DNA of 56,000 nucleotides from Cryptomeria japonica (GCF_030272615.1 NC_081407.1:438249230-438305229); one strand, 5' to 3'; numbered from the stretch's first letter, positions 32,678 to 45,585 are shown. Numbers and translations: made by a program. Notes: generated by a model not told the origin, from the letters alone.

Positions 32678-34299
32678 ATCATTGTTTTGTGGTTGCAGGA
32701 CTTGCAGGTACCAAACAGTGACTCCACCTGGCTCCACAGGTCTAAGCGTGTCCTTAAATCCCAATGGTATGTGGTCCAGAGATGGCACGAGTTCCCTTCA
32801 CATACTCTAGGTCTAAGTTGTTCACTTTGAGTCATCAACACCTTGGCGTAATTTGCCATGTTGGTTAGTGAGTTGTGGCTTTGTGAGTATGCTAGTTATT
32901 GTTGATTTATTTGATGTATAAATGTGTGATTTTATAGTTATTAATGTTAAATTTAATTATGAGATTAATTGGCCTTTTGAGTATTTAATTATTTAATATT
33001 TAGTGTTTGTTTATTTAATGTTGATTTATGATTTATTTAATATTTATTGTTTAATTTATATTTGTGGATTATTTATTGTTTATGGTTTATTTATTTAGTG
33101 TTTAATGTTTGTGGCTTAATTATTTATTATTTATTAATGCCTTTTAGCTTTAATGTTGATTAATATTTATTAAAGGTTATTTAATTATTTTATTAGCCTT
33201 TGGGTTATTTATTTAATTACTCATTTGATTTATTTAATCTTAGCCTATAGTACTTGTATAATTTAACTATTATTTAAGTGGGAGTAATAAAGTATCTTAT
33301 GTTATATCTCTTTTTATGTCCCACTTATATTTATATAAGTGTTTTATATTTTCCTTACCTACCCTCTATTCTCATTGGTTGATTTTGAGGTTAGGGTTTT
33401 GGTTTGGAGGCTAGGGTTTAGGCTTGGTTTTCTTTTTATTTGGCAGCTTGAGCTTGTTGTTAGGTTACCATCTTTTGAATACTTCTGCAAATTTTCACTT
33501 TGAGCTTGGATTTTGGCTTTGGAGTTTTGCTGGATTTATTTGGGCGCTTCTTCAACCTTCTTCCATCACTTCTAATCCAGGTTGGAGGTCTTTCCTTTGA
33601 GATTTTATTTTCAGAATTTGTGCATTCTCCGTGTCTGCACAAATATGGTTGTATGTATGTGTTTTTGGGAAAATATTAATCTATATAGGTTGAACTATAG
33701 TATTGGGATAAATATTTCCCTGCATCAACTATATTATATAGTTTAACCTTAGGAATGAGGAAAAATAGTTTATTTCTATTGGTTGGGAGTTTTGCCGTGA
33801 GTGCACGACTCTATGCATTTTGGAGTTTTCTTCTAAGATTAAGTCTTGTTCTTTTCCTTATGAATGATGTTGGTTTTGGCCCTCATTATGAATATGAAAG
33901 ATTTAGAAGGGTTTTGGATGATGTTGAATTAGTTTGGTGAGTTTGTAGGACTGGCATTGCCATGAAGGGAAGTCTACAAAGATTTATCTCTTGTTTCCTT
34001 GTATTGTTTGATTTCATTTGGTTTTCTTGTCTTCCCTGAGTTTTATCTTGACAAGAGAATGCGTAATAGAATTTGAAATGAGTGTTTTGTATGTGTTTTC
34101 CTATGTAAGATTGGACGAAAGCTCTTATGCTTTGATCTGTATTTATCTTTCATTTGATTATGGATTTTCAATCTGTTTGTTGCTCTTGTTTTGTCTTGTC
34201 TGGGCATCATTTATCAATTTGGTTTCGAGACTTAATCATTTTTCCTTGATTTTTAATTTGGATTCGTAACTTAGCTATTTTCCGGTCAATTTTATAATC

Positions 34300-34520
34300 T
34301 GTGTCAAATGCGCTAAACATGTTATCATACGCTCCATCTAATTGGTCATATGCGTTACTGGAATATCTGTATGCACCAATCTGCCATTTAAATGTGCCAA
34401 TCTGTTGTTCATATGCGCTAAAACATAGATCAAATGCACTGAAAGAGCCATCATATGCGTTGAGTAAACTGTCAGACTCGCTGAGAAATTAGTGAAATGT
34501 GCCATTCTATTAATCAGATG
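34300..34520 (+). repeat. Degenerate array of CATATGCGCTAAA words
   Basis: Words such as AATGCGCTAAAC, CATACGCTCCA, CATATGCGTTAC, TATGCACCAAT, CATATGCGCTAAA, AATGCACTGAA and CATATGCGTTGA recur every 15-30 bases. The frame 34301-34492 reads as repeated SYAL/SNAL and is not a credible protein. Confidence 0.75.
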
Positions 34521-36684
34521 TGCTATTCAAGTCTATTGAGTATTTTCTCCAGTTTGTCATTCTAAGATGTTATTTTATGATCTGTTCTTGTACCAGAGGC
34601 ATTTTTGGAAGTTTGTTGATGTTTTCCAACTCTGTATTTTGTTAGATTTGATGATCTTTTTATGGCTTTTCTTCTATATGTAGTCGTGTTTTTTCTTTAA
34701 TGGTTTTATGCTCTCTTCATGTTGAGAAGCCATGATAGAGAGGGTTGATTTATTGAACCAGCAAGTTGATGTGCCTTGTTGTGGGTATTCACTTCATCTG
34801 TTGAATGAATCTTGATTGCCTTATTATGGCTTTGATACATTATTCTGTTGTGAGGCTCCTTGTTGTTATTTGGCATTATGATTATTGGGTGTCCATGTAT
34901 GCATATGGCTACATGATGATGATTATGGTTTCAGATTTACTTGTTGATTATGAGCCTCTTGTTATATTTATGTTTGGGAACATGTTAGGGGGAGTGGGCT
35001 TCCTTGTGATGACTGGGATCACGAGAGATAGGCTTGCATGAGGTTCCTTGTAAGGATGCATGAAGTCTAGATCGTCGGGGCACATTGAAAGTTTACCATA
35101 ATTGTAAACAAGTGATAACGTTAATAATGAATTAATGAGATGGGTAAATAATTCACTAATCAAGATAATTAATAGTTGAGCCCCATGACTTGATCCTAGG
35201 GAGGATGTTTTAGGATAATCTTGGGAAGGCCATTGCGATGGCAAGTCAATCTCCCTTGGTCTCTCATAGGTTGAGATGGCTCCACATGTCCATCAGGCTT
35301 GTGCCTTATGTATAGTATATGTTATAGGATGACATGTGATAACACTCCACTCCTACATTTGTCCCCCTTGTTGGATTACATTTACGACTTGATGTTTTGA
35401 AAGTCTCTGGGAGTTTCTTATTGTGATTGCTTGTGATTGGATCCTGCTTGAGAGTCCTTGTATTGTTTAATATCTTTGGTTGTTAGGTGCCAGCTTAGGT
35501 CTAGAGTGTGTGTTGGAACCTTGTGTCATCTCCTAGCATAGGGGGTGGTTCCTTTGGTTGCACATGATCGGGTGGTTGGTGCTTTTCAACCATTGGGATA
35601 TTCTCTTGGATTCTTCATGCGTGGATGTGGACTCTTCTCATTGTAGTAGTCAAGGATGTTTCTTGTAGAAGATTTATGTAATGGATATCTTGGATTTATG
35701 TAATATATTATCATGTAAGATGTAGATGTATTAGGAGGAGCCACACTCATGATGTAATATTAATATGATTGTAATTGTATTGTATTGCAGTTGGTATCTT
35801 AGGATTATGACTTGATTTGTAATAACGAGACTATCAGATGTACGGTGATGATCTTGTTTAATGAAAGTAAATGGTTTCATGTCAATTCCATATTTGTAAT
35901 AGATTTATATTTGGAAGGGAATTGATTTATGTTATTATTTGTACTAGTATTAGATTCCATGGTTCTCATTTAGGATGTGGATTAATATGTGAAAAAAACC
36001 CTATGAGAATAGAATGTTTAAATGTAGGAATTGAGATTGTTAATTAATGTCATGTTAGGTAATGATGTCATTTATGTGATAGCATTGGTAAGATAGAATA
36101 TTGTGAATGGCATGTATCTAAGGAAAGCAATAGGATTCTTGCATTATGCATTTGGAACTTCTATTAAAGAAAATGATCACGTAGATAGGAAATGGTTAAG
36201 GGTTTAGGCACATTTGGATTTGTTTATAAAATGAACTCAAGAAAAAAAAATGGTCTTGTATGGGAAGTATGCATATCATATTAGTTGGTTGATAGAGTAG
36301 AGTGAATCTGATAATGGTTAAATAATCAAGTAGATTGCATTTCGTAACGAAAGGAAGTATGTAAGTTGCATTTGATTAAGTTTAAGGATTAAATGTTAAT
36401 AAGTGTGATTATCATGTGAGTAGAATATTATTGCTTATGATGGTTGTAATAAGTAATGGCATTAAGGTACCCTAGAGAGATAGTAGTAATGATTGTGAAG
36501 TTATTTCGCTTGTGTAATTAGTTAATGAGTTTATAATTCATGTTCATAATGACTAATGTTAATGAATGCAATTATAGAGGATGTTATGTGTAGCATTAGT
36601 TGATATGCAATTTTTTTTTTAATCTCCATTTAGTATGTTAGATGCTTAGTTTCTCTAGGGTATTTTGGCGGGCATTACAAACAA

Positions 36685-39370
36685 CAAGAGTGAAACTGCA
36701 AGGCCTTTGGGAATCTAAGTAGGTTTTGCACAAAAGAATCTCTTTCTTCACTGTGAAATCATTCATTTTTTACTCGATGCACAGGAGCATGGATTATGTT
36801 GAGCAAATTTATGAGTCTAGGGACGCATCATGACAAGTCTGTATATCATCATGCCTTTATGCTTGTATGGATGTCCAGGCTGCTTCAGAACTTCCATTCC
36901 AACAATGATATGGAGGATATTGACGGATGGTTATGGGGTTTGGCGTTTACACCAGCAAATATCCTTTGAAATATATCTGTTCCTTGACCTTATAAAATTG
37001 CTCCGCACAGAAAATTTAATCATCATTGGAAATGTCATTGAGGCAAACTTAAACTGAAGAACATGGCACACTTTTCACAATCATACAATGTTATTGTCGT
37101 CCACTACACATGTCCGAGGGGCAGACACCTGCAAGCTTCAGTACAACGAGCCCCATGTGCTTCACTTACATATTCTACAGTTGCATTTGCCTGAGAATTC
37201 AAAATCCCCAAAAAATCAATTTTGTGCTCATTTTGCGATCATGGCATCCCCATCCACATCAGTCTTAGACTTCCAATCATCTTTTACCCTTCTGATGCAC
37301 TAATTACCTACTTTGGTTTACAGATGAAAACCCCCATTTTATCGAGCATGAAGGAATAGATCCAAAATTCAATCTTTTTGCATTCATATTCCCCTACTCG
37401 TTGTCGTCTAGTGAACCCTAAAATATTTCATTGAAAATGCCACACCATACTTGCCCTAATTTTAATCTCCCTCACCTTTTCTTTTGCTTGATGCATAAAA
37501 AGTCTATCCCGCACTGTTAATTACTTCCCCTGCCTTTGAGATGAGGGTCGGTGGGAGTATTACCTCCCCTTGAGCTGTCTTTCATCTTGCAATTGCCACT
37601 TGCGGACATTGAAAAGCACGCAGGGTGGCGGGGAGGGTGGACCTCCTCCTTGCTCTTTTCTTCTTTCTCGCAGAGCTTTTTGGGTGTCTCCTTGAGGGTT
37701 GTGGGGTGACAGGGGAGGGCCTTCTCCCTTCCCTCGCTATCCCGCACCTTTTCTAATCATGCAATGGAGACCATGCGGGATGAGAGACTTAAAAGATTTT
37801 TTAAAATTCTTTTGCCTCTAGATTTTTCTTTGCTTCTCACAGGCATTATAATTTCTCCACCTCATTATCTCATTTTGATAGGATACCTCAAAGATTTTAT
37901 CTTATTCACTTTCATATTTTCTAGGGGTTCACCACATTTCATGAGGAACCAAGTCATTTCAATAGGATTCCATTAAGCTTAGTTGTCATCATATAAATCA
38001 TTATAAAATGATTTATTAACCCCCCTTTTATTTTTCCCAACACTCAAATTAACAATGGTTTAAATGATTTTACCTGTTTTCCCTTGCCATCTAAATTAAT
38101 TTTAATATAAAATTATTCAAATCAAATTTGATTTTTAATAATATATATTTAAAAATAAAAGGGACTAAATTGGTCTTCCTGAGCCTTGATATTAGTTGGG
38201 CTCCTCGTGGGCCCGACTAAATTTTTTTTCGTTCTCATGCAACTAACCTTGGAGAAAATTTCTAAAGTACCTACCAGATGAATTCTAGATCTGAGAAGTT
38301 GAATAAGAAATCATCAAATTTGACATTTTGCAAATTTGAATTTTGGGCCAAAACAACCTGAGTAGCCTCTTGAATTGGCTTTAAAAACTGACCCAATCAC
38401 TTGATCAAACTCTGGGAGCTGGCACACTGGTAGACTATAATACTAAGAATATAGGGCATCAAACGGATTGCCATTTTGACATCCGAGCCAAAATAAATTA
38501 ATCGTTAAAGATGCCTACTCAAAAAAACTAGAAAACTGCACCTGTTAATTCAACCTGAGTAGCACACCAAACTTGATTGGAAAAAATATCAACCCTTTGC
38601 TTCAGGAGCTGCCACTTGGCATGTTGGCACATCAATATTCCCTGAATAGTATGAAAGAGGGTTTGACCTGATTAGGTCACATGTGATAATTATTAACCCT
38701 CGAAGTTGGCTTCTCTGAAAATACTGAACAGGCTACTTGAGAAACCTAGAAAATGTTCGTTTGGAATGGGCTTCAAAAACCAATCAAATGACGAGCTGGG
38801 GGGCTACAAACTCAGGATTTGATAGATAATTTTACTAATAATAATGGGGTACATTCATCTTGAAGTGCAGTTCAACTAGGTGCCAAGTAAAAATTCACAA
38901 AGCAGGCCCCTGATTGCTGTTTGACACAGTCCAGTTCGCAAAACTGAACTTTTTGCAAATGGATTCGTGGGGCTATGCCACTTGTCATGGGGCTTCAAAA
39001 AATTTCAAATAATCATGGGAAACCTTTAGTTTGTCTTTACAATCACTTGGTACAAAGATATAACTGCTCAAATTGGGCTACTAAAAAAAAAGTTGAACTG
39101 CTGCAAATAACCACCCTAATTTCTGGACCTCCAAAGGAGACTTCACAAACTCATCAAATCTAGTCCAGGGAAGATACAAATGGATTCATTGCATTTCTAA
39201 AAAGTTCTTAACAAGCTCCCAAGAGGAATTTTCATGAAACTCAGCTGGTGCAAAAATATGAGCTCACAAACTAAGCTACAAAGGCCTGTTCCACAAGGCG
39301 ATTCTGAATGCCCTTTACAAAATTTTGAACCAAGGTCCTCAAATTTTTTCAAAATTTGGAGGTCCCCACA
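36685..39370 (-). repeat. LTR family G, copy 2 (start of the gypsy-like 5' LTR)
   Basis: 37576-39370 is a close match to copy 1. The minus strand starts TGTGGGGACCTCC at 39370. Further in, 37290-37480 resembles copy 3 around 53265-53330 (TTTAGGGTTCA and AATTAGGGCAA words). 36685-37290 is unassigned; a plus-strand frame at 36830-37057 has no recognised motif. The copy ends at the solo LTR and probably resumes at 32159. Confidence 0.75.
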
Positions 39371-41940
39371 AGTTGTTTTTTAATTATTTATTGTTTAATG
39401 CTGATCATTTTGTTGCTTAAGGAAGAAGCAAAGTACTTAATAGAGAGATAATGCTCCATTAAGCAATCATTCCTTTCTATAACGGTACACAACAACATAT
39501 GTCTATGATCCTCTCTTGGTGGTAATTCGATATGCTATAAGAAATTGTGAAGTCTCACTATCATGTGACAATTTCTTATTAGATTTTGTTGAATCAAATT
39601 GGGGTCATGACATGATGATAATGTTTTACTTTAACATGACAACATGCAAGACATTTGACAACACAATTATTTGTCTACCTCTTCATTCTTGGCCAAAAGT
39701 AATGATTTTTTAAATCTATATAGATTTAGTCACCCTAGGATGTGCTCGATATGGAAAATTATGGCCTTTTGCAGGAATTTTCAATCTTAAATCCCCTTCT
39801 TTTGTTACATAAATTTGATGTAGATAATAGAGGATACCATCATTCCCTTCATGGTACTCGATTTAATTAATCCCTCATATTTGAAACCTTATTTATTGAC
39901 AAAAAGGATCTTGAGCTTGCATTTGCTTGATCTTTTCTAGTAATTTAAACGTTAACTAAGTGATTGGAGCTAATTTAGTCCTTTGAATGAAGGCATTCTC
40001 TATCCAATTTTCTTTTCTCTTAACTCATGAACTATCTATTTCAAGTTGCTTAGCAATTTCAACTGACTTATCTCTTATGCATTCAAATCGTGTGAATAGA
40101 TATCAGAGTCCTTTATAGTTGATGTTCAACTTGAAGCTTCTCCATGATAGAGTGTTTCCATACCTTCAAGGCATGCATGCAAACACCTAACTCTAAGTCA
40201 TTGGTGGGGTAGCTTAGTTTTCGATCCTTAAATTTCCTAGACTCAAAGGCAATCACTCGTCCATTTTGCATTAGAAATATGATCACATCAATAGAAGCAT
40301 CCTATCCAATCAAGAGAATGATCCTATCTTGGTTCCTTATAGGATGCCTCCAAGGTATACCATGCATGAAACTAGATGCTTAAGTCCTTCCTCCATCTAC
40401 TATCCTACAAATTCACTTGTCTGCATCAACTTATCATCATCCTTACGCATCCCAACTATTCCAAAAAACTTCAAAAAATGATTTTTTTTTCCATCCAATG
40501 GTGAAAACCACTTCTTATGGTGCCTTGGGTAAGTACCATGATAAAAACTTGGTAAACAAGTGTCATGTATAATTCACTCATCCTCTTTCACTGTACACTT
40601 GGGGTAAAACTTAATTCATACTATCCTACAATCAACATCCTCCATATCCCTTATCCCCTATCTACCATCATATCTGAGTCCATCCCCCTTTCTATATTTG
40701 ATCTTGACTATCCTATCCATATCCTTCATCTAATCTTCCTCATCCTACCCAAATACATCCTCCATACCTATCTTTGATCTTGATCATGCTAAAAATAAAT
40801 AAAAAATAAAATCCTGGCATGCTTTGGAAGATCCAACCAATAATTCCTCCACCATCCATATCTGTTACACATTATCCTTGCCATCTTATACATATTTATG
40901 CACCATCCCGCCATCCATAATTCTACTACCGCTAGTATGGGGCATTTCACTCCTTTGCAACATATTTCTTGGATCTTTGTTCTCATACCCTCCATCCTTT
41001 AGTCCTTCATATCCTATCACTATCCATCCCCTCAATCTCTCTATCTCCTATTGACACTATCTCTCCATCCATCCATCATTTTAAGAAGCCTTGGTTCTCC
41101 CTTTTCATTCACCCCCAATCCATTATCCTTTATCCATAATCCTATCCTATCCTATCCCATCTGTTTTATCTATTTATCCTTTATCCACAATCCAATCCCA
41201 TCATATCCAATCATATTCCCCATCACATCTGATCCAACCCATTTATGATCCCCATCATACCAACCTTCCTCGTCATCGTGAGCTTATCTTGACTTGTGCA
41301 TACTACAAACACCTATCCACAACATGTTAACCAAATCTAAGTGGAAATCCTCCAATTTGCAGACCCCTCACAACTAGCTTGTCATTTTCTACACATCAAT
41401 CTATCCATCATGCCCATTGGGATGCATCCTTCCCATGCCTAGAAATCTATCCAAATCTACATCCTACTCTTGGCAAGAGATTTTTGTTGGCAATGTGAGT
41501 CATTTGCATGTTTGATCTTTTCACTTTAATTTGCATTTTGTGTCCCATGCTTGTACCTATTTGGGGCTGCCTTGATCATCTTACATCTTGGCATGTCTTG
41601 GGTTGGTGTATATTGGGGCAGCATTTTTGTGGCATGCCATGTTTGATGGTTTCTCTTGTACAATCCAACAAGTTTCACATATATTCCATCGTGGTTATTT
41701 GTGAACATGTGTGCATAGAGATAACGTATTGTTTGAGAGTCTAGTCCAGAAATTAGATATTCATAACATCCTAACTTCTATAGTCAGTGGTATAGATAAA
41801 CGGTTGCAATATCAAAACCTAGGAATGCTCTCCATACTTCCTCATCCCACCTATGACTAGGGCATGATGCTACTCCTCCTTATCCTTTCGATCCACTATG
41901 TTTTATTCTTCTTTGATATAACATCACTTCATGATGCTAT
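39371..41940 (+). mobile_element. 3' internal region of a diverged relative of the giant element
   Basis: From about 40370 to the PPT it parallels the giant element: ATGCTTAAGTCCTTC, the GGTGAAAACC box, pyrimidine-rich CATCCTATCC sequence, then the PPT. The distance from the box to the PPT is about 1.4 kb here against 8.8 kb in the giant element. No trace of the antisense ORF, its promoter-like block or the 31-bp repeats is seen. 39371-40370 has no recognisable feature. Short frames (40565-40777, 41051-41248, 41508-41744 and others) are not supported. Confidence 0.65.
40497..40565 (+). promoter_or_regulatory. Conserved GGTGAAAACC box in the relative
   Basis: GGTGAAAACCACTTC..., then TGCCTTGGGTAAGTACC and ATGATAAAAACTTGG keep the order and spacing of 12638-12700. 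Confidence 0.6.
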
Positions 41941-41943
41941 ATC

Positions 41944-41957
41944 AAAGAGGGGCAAAA
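41944..41957 (+). promoter_or_regulatory. Polypurine tract of the relative
   Basis: AAAGAGGGGCAAAA is identical to the giant element's PPT and directly precedes a TGTAGAC LTR start. Confidence 0.85.
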
Positions 41958-43189
41958 TGTAGACTATAAATGCCTAAAAATTAATTAAATTAACATCTGA
42001 TTAATTTAGCCTTTCCACATAATTAATTATATTAATTATGTTAGTCCTCCTTAAAATTAAATAAATCAAATAAATTTTATCACCTTAGCCTTATAATTAA
42101 TTTATCAAAATTAGTTATTCCCTATTCTTCTAAAAATCATTTACCTTCATTATTTCTTCTAAACCCTAATTAGTTGATTAATTCCAATTAATTAGCTAAT
42201 CCTCTTATTCCTATAATCACCCTCCTTAACCCTATTATCTATTCGAATTAATCTACTTTAATCATTCTTATCATTTCCTCCAATTTTATATTCATCCACT
42301 CATTCTGTCTCCTCATGTCCCATCCTCCTAAATTTCTCGTTTGCACTCTTAAACCCTCATTATCCTACATAATCAATACCCCTATTCTTTTGCACACCCC
42401 TAATCACCTCAATTAGGGATGGGTCAACTCCTTTCCATAAATGGATTTTCCATCCCACCTTCCAAACCTTAAATGTACCAACTTTTGTCCATTCAAGGAA
42501 TGTCACATTCCTTGAATCTCCCCATGCCCCCTCTTCCCAAGGAATTTTTAATTCCTTTCTCCATTTATTCTCCCCACACAATCCATTATCTTGGAATTTT
42601 TAATTCCTCTTGTCCCTTCCTAAGGAATTTTATATTCCTTCTTCTCTTCCCAAGGTACTTGGGTAACTCTTCCCCATGTACTTGATAAGTGTGGAGACAA
42701 GAAATGCCTTTATGACAAATCTCTTGGATCTCCCACTTTGTCCTCTCAATAGTCTCCCACCTTCTTTCAATCCTAGCCCTTCAATCAATTTCAATATTGA
42801 CCCTCCATTTTGAGCCCCTCTAATCTATAAATTGGAATGTCTAATCCTCACAAATCATCCATCTTTTGAGTAATTTCATGTTGTCCATTTGAGTCCCAAA
42901 ATCATCCATAACACCCTTATAATGCCAAATTCTTGCCTCACATAATCCACTCCATCCTACTCAATCATCCAATCCAAACCTATTATCTATGTAGTGGAGA
43001 GCAATCCACAATCCACCCTTTCAAGGAGCAAATCAAGTGGAGAATTTGGGCACATTTCCACTTCAAGATCAATTAGAGGAAGAAGAGAAGAAAAGGTATA
43101 ACAATGTTACTTTGCATGATTTTGGGTATTTCATTGTGTTTTATGTCTTATATATGTATCTAGATTTTCTCCTATTTTTTTGCTCTTCG
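41958..43189 (+). repeat. LTR of the relative, flanked by internal sequence on both sides
   Basis: Starts TGTAGAC like the giant LTR, has the same TATA block (TATAAATTGG at 42825), and then an AATCCAC and GGAGAAT region like the giant LTR's end. The right end is inferred from TTTTGGCATGTCCGGTGGG at 43190, which is placed like a PBS. The small frames inside have no support. Confidence 0.6.
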
Positions 43190-44874
43190 TTTTGGCATGT
43201 CCGGTGGGACCCCAAGTCCCTTTTATTTAACATTTTTTGCAAGTTTCTGTAGAATTTTTTCACAAGTCACAAATCAACGTCTTCGTCTCAAATTGTCATT
43301 TGCACCTGCCCATCGATGTTTGCACTCCTAAATGAACATCTTTTCTCTATTATATTCTTGCCTAACTACAATTTTTGTAGGGACTGTGGATCGACGTCTC
43401 CATCTGCATATTGACATCTATGCCTCGACTTCAATGTCTCCATTTGGCTAAATCGATGTCTCCGTTTAAATAAATTTTCTTTGCAACATTTCATTTTTAG
43501 TTGAAATATTTCTTAAAAGGCCAAAAAAAAATTTATGCTTATTAAAAAAGCACACAAATACATTCTCTGTTTAGTGTCATTTCTACAAACAATTTAATCC
43601 TCATTTTTTTTGCAAATTTCAAGATTTTTAGCTGACTAATTTGCTGCAGAATCTGCATCGACGTTTGTGCAAAAGTTGCAACGTCTGCGCTGATAGTTCA
43701 ACATCTTCACCTAATGGTTTTCATGCCTCTTTTTTATTTCATTTTTTTTGCCTTTTGAACTAACTGTTTTCACGCATGATGTTAATCAACGCCTGCACAA
43801 ATGCTTCATCGTCTATGCCTACACTTCAACATCTATGCTGTAAGTATTGTAACTTTCAGATTTTCACTAATCTTTCTTGTTCTTGTATCTTTCCCACTTG
43901 TCAAAGACCAAAATGCAAACTACTAATTATTGTTGTGGGACATGTGTCAAAGGAACTATCATTTTGAAAGTACTTTAGTTTTTCTTAGATTAGCTAACTT
44001 TTCATTTTGGTGCTTAAAAAGAATCATTGTCCTTTGTGTTTGGTGCACTTGCACATCCATGGGGTGGAACCACCATTACACCAACTATCCTCTCCCCTCA
44101 TCTTTGTGGACCTTGAGTGAAAGAGAAAGGTGATTACCAACGCTCAATTTTTCTTTTTGAGTTGAGAATCGCCTATTGGGGGCCTCATCACCCCAAGGGA
44201 GTTTCAAAATTGAGGCACGTTGGGGATATCATCTCTCCCAGTGGGCCTTGAGCGGTATTTTTCAAGCCGCTGTACAAATACGTTGGTCAAATGGATGTAG
44301 TGTTGGAGTGAATTCGGCTCTATGGAGTCCTTCTTTGCACCGATAAACTCAATTAGATCCTTAAGTGGCTTGCTTCACGGATTCGTTGTTGGACTAGGAT
44401 TTGTCAAAACATTACTAGATACCTTGTTTTAATAACCAAAATCCTATTTGCTTGGTGTAGGATATCGGACCTCCAAAGCCACCCCACATCATACTACTGA
44501 AAGTAGAGATAGATTTCCCTTGGTTCATAAGACCTTTGCATCTTCGAAGTATGACATTCTGGTATGCTCAAGAAATGAGTACCATGGTGGCGAAGTCAAC
44601 ACTACCAGATCTCTATCTATTTGCTTCATTTAAGTTATCTGAGGAATCCAAGTGGAGATTCAACAAGTATAAACCACTTTCCAACCTAGGTTGTGCATTT
44701 TTTATGTGTTCTCTATTGTGCGTATCTGTAAAATTTTGTCACATCGGGCTAATCTAGGCCTCATTTTCATGCTTTTTTCAAGCGTCATCTTGGACAACAT
44801 ATATTCATTGCTTGATATCTCTTTCCAAGTCGAAAAATCCAACTTTTCAATAATTTAACCAAAAAGATTTATCA
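43190..44874 (+). mobile_element. Leader of a giant-relative element, downstream of its LTR
   Basis: Begins with a PBS-like stretch, then a degenerate array of CGACGTCTCC/GCCTGCACAAATGC words (43270-43850) recalling the giant leader minisatellite. It continues with sequence paralleling 8021-8660 of the giant element. It is cut at 44875 by the next LTR. Frames 43776-43967, 43930-44133, 44448-44633 and 44536-44757 are not supported. Confidence 0.55.
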
Positions 44875-45585
44875 TGTAGCATCCTAAAATTGCACCCTTG
44901 TACAATTTTGACCGCATTGGGTCCCTACCTTAGCATTTGAACCCCTTGGCCTGATTGGGACCTAATTATGCTCATGCCCCTTATGAATTGCATCAATTTT
45001 TACTTTTTCTATGCACTTAACACCTTAACCTAGCCCTAAAAAGGGGTAGGACCAGGACGCCACATTCTAGTCCCCCCTAATTTGGACCCCATTTGACACC
45101 TTGGTCCTATTTCAAAATTGAGTGGGATTTTTTTTCTCTGTGTCGACTCATGTCGAGAAATTAGCAATTTGTCCAATGTGCAAGTATAAAATGGGGTTTT
45201 CCCCTCTCATTTGAACATCTAAGACATCTATCAAGCATCCGACAATCACACATGAGAGAGAGAGAGAGAAACAAACTATTAAAGTAGACATCTTTCATTC
45301 TATTTTGTTGAAGACTTCATCAAGTCCTAATTTCTTGTGGAGAGAAACTAACTTCACAAGGAGGTACATTACTTGATTTTCAATCATTATTCAACATCTC
45401 CCTCAAAAGGAGAACTTTCCATTACAATAATTTTAATTATCTATTTCATGGTTAATTCCAAAACAAGGGTTTGACCTAAGGCAAGCCCTTATTCCCAACC
45501 GATTTCCCTTTCTTTTTGTGTGCAATAAATAGGTATGGAGCTATACTCTTTAGAATAAGCATTATTTGTAGAGACGAATCAACCA
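44875..45585 (+). repeat. 5' LTR of a gypsy-like element (about 711 bp)
   Basis: Starts TGTAGCATCCTAAAATTGCA, a form common in plant gypsy LTRs, and appears to end at CGAATCAACCA. A TATA box lies at 45185 and a (GA) run at 45255-45274. A PBS-like TTTGGCGTGCG follows. The second LTR is not in the window as far as I can see. Confidence 0.6.
45185..45192 (+). promoter_or_regulatory. TATA box of the gypsy-like LTR
   Basis: TATAAAAT followed by GGGG, well placed in the LTR. Confidence 0.6.

Larger units (their letters stand above)
32165..36679 (-). mobile_element. Solo LTR, 4,515 bp
   Basis: The minus strand begins TGTAATGCCCGCCAAAATA and ends GGTGGACACTACA. It is bounded by AACAA on both sides. 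No internal repeat of the ends, PBS, PPT or coding domain is visible, so it is best read as a very long solo LTR left by recombination. It contains a (TA)n run and a degenerate word array. Plus-strand small frames inside are chance frames. Confidence 0.8.

Noticed and set aside
32495-32859. Tyr-Ile repeat frames on both strands
   Set aside because: Produced by the AT microsatellite.
34301-34492. Repeat protein with SYAL units
   Set aside because: It reflects the degenerate DNA word array and lies inside a noncoding solo LTR.
36784-37060. Possible exon after a TGCACAG acceptor-like site (frame 36830-37057)
   Set aside because: Frames are short and broken, no domain is recognised, and the position fits the interior of the family-G LTR.
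24731-39370. A single standard element with the two 1.8-kb repeats as complete LTRs
   Set aside because: No PBS or PPT adjoins 37576, whereas a good PBS lies at 29955-29973 next to gag; the 1.8-kb match is limited by truncation of copy 1.
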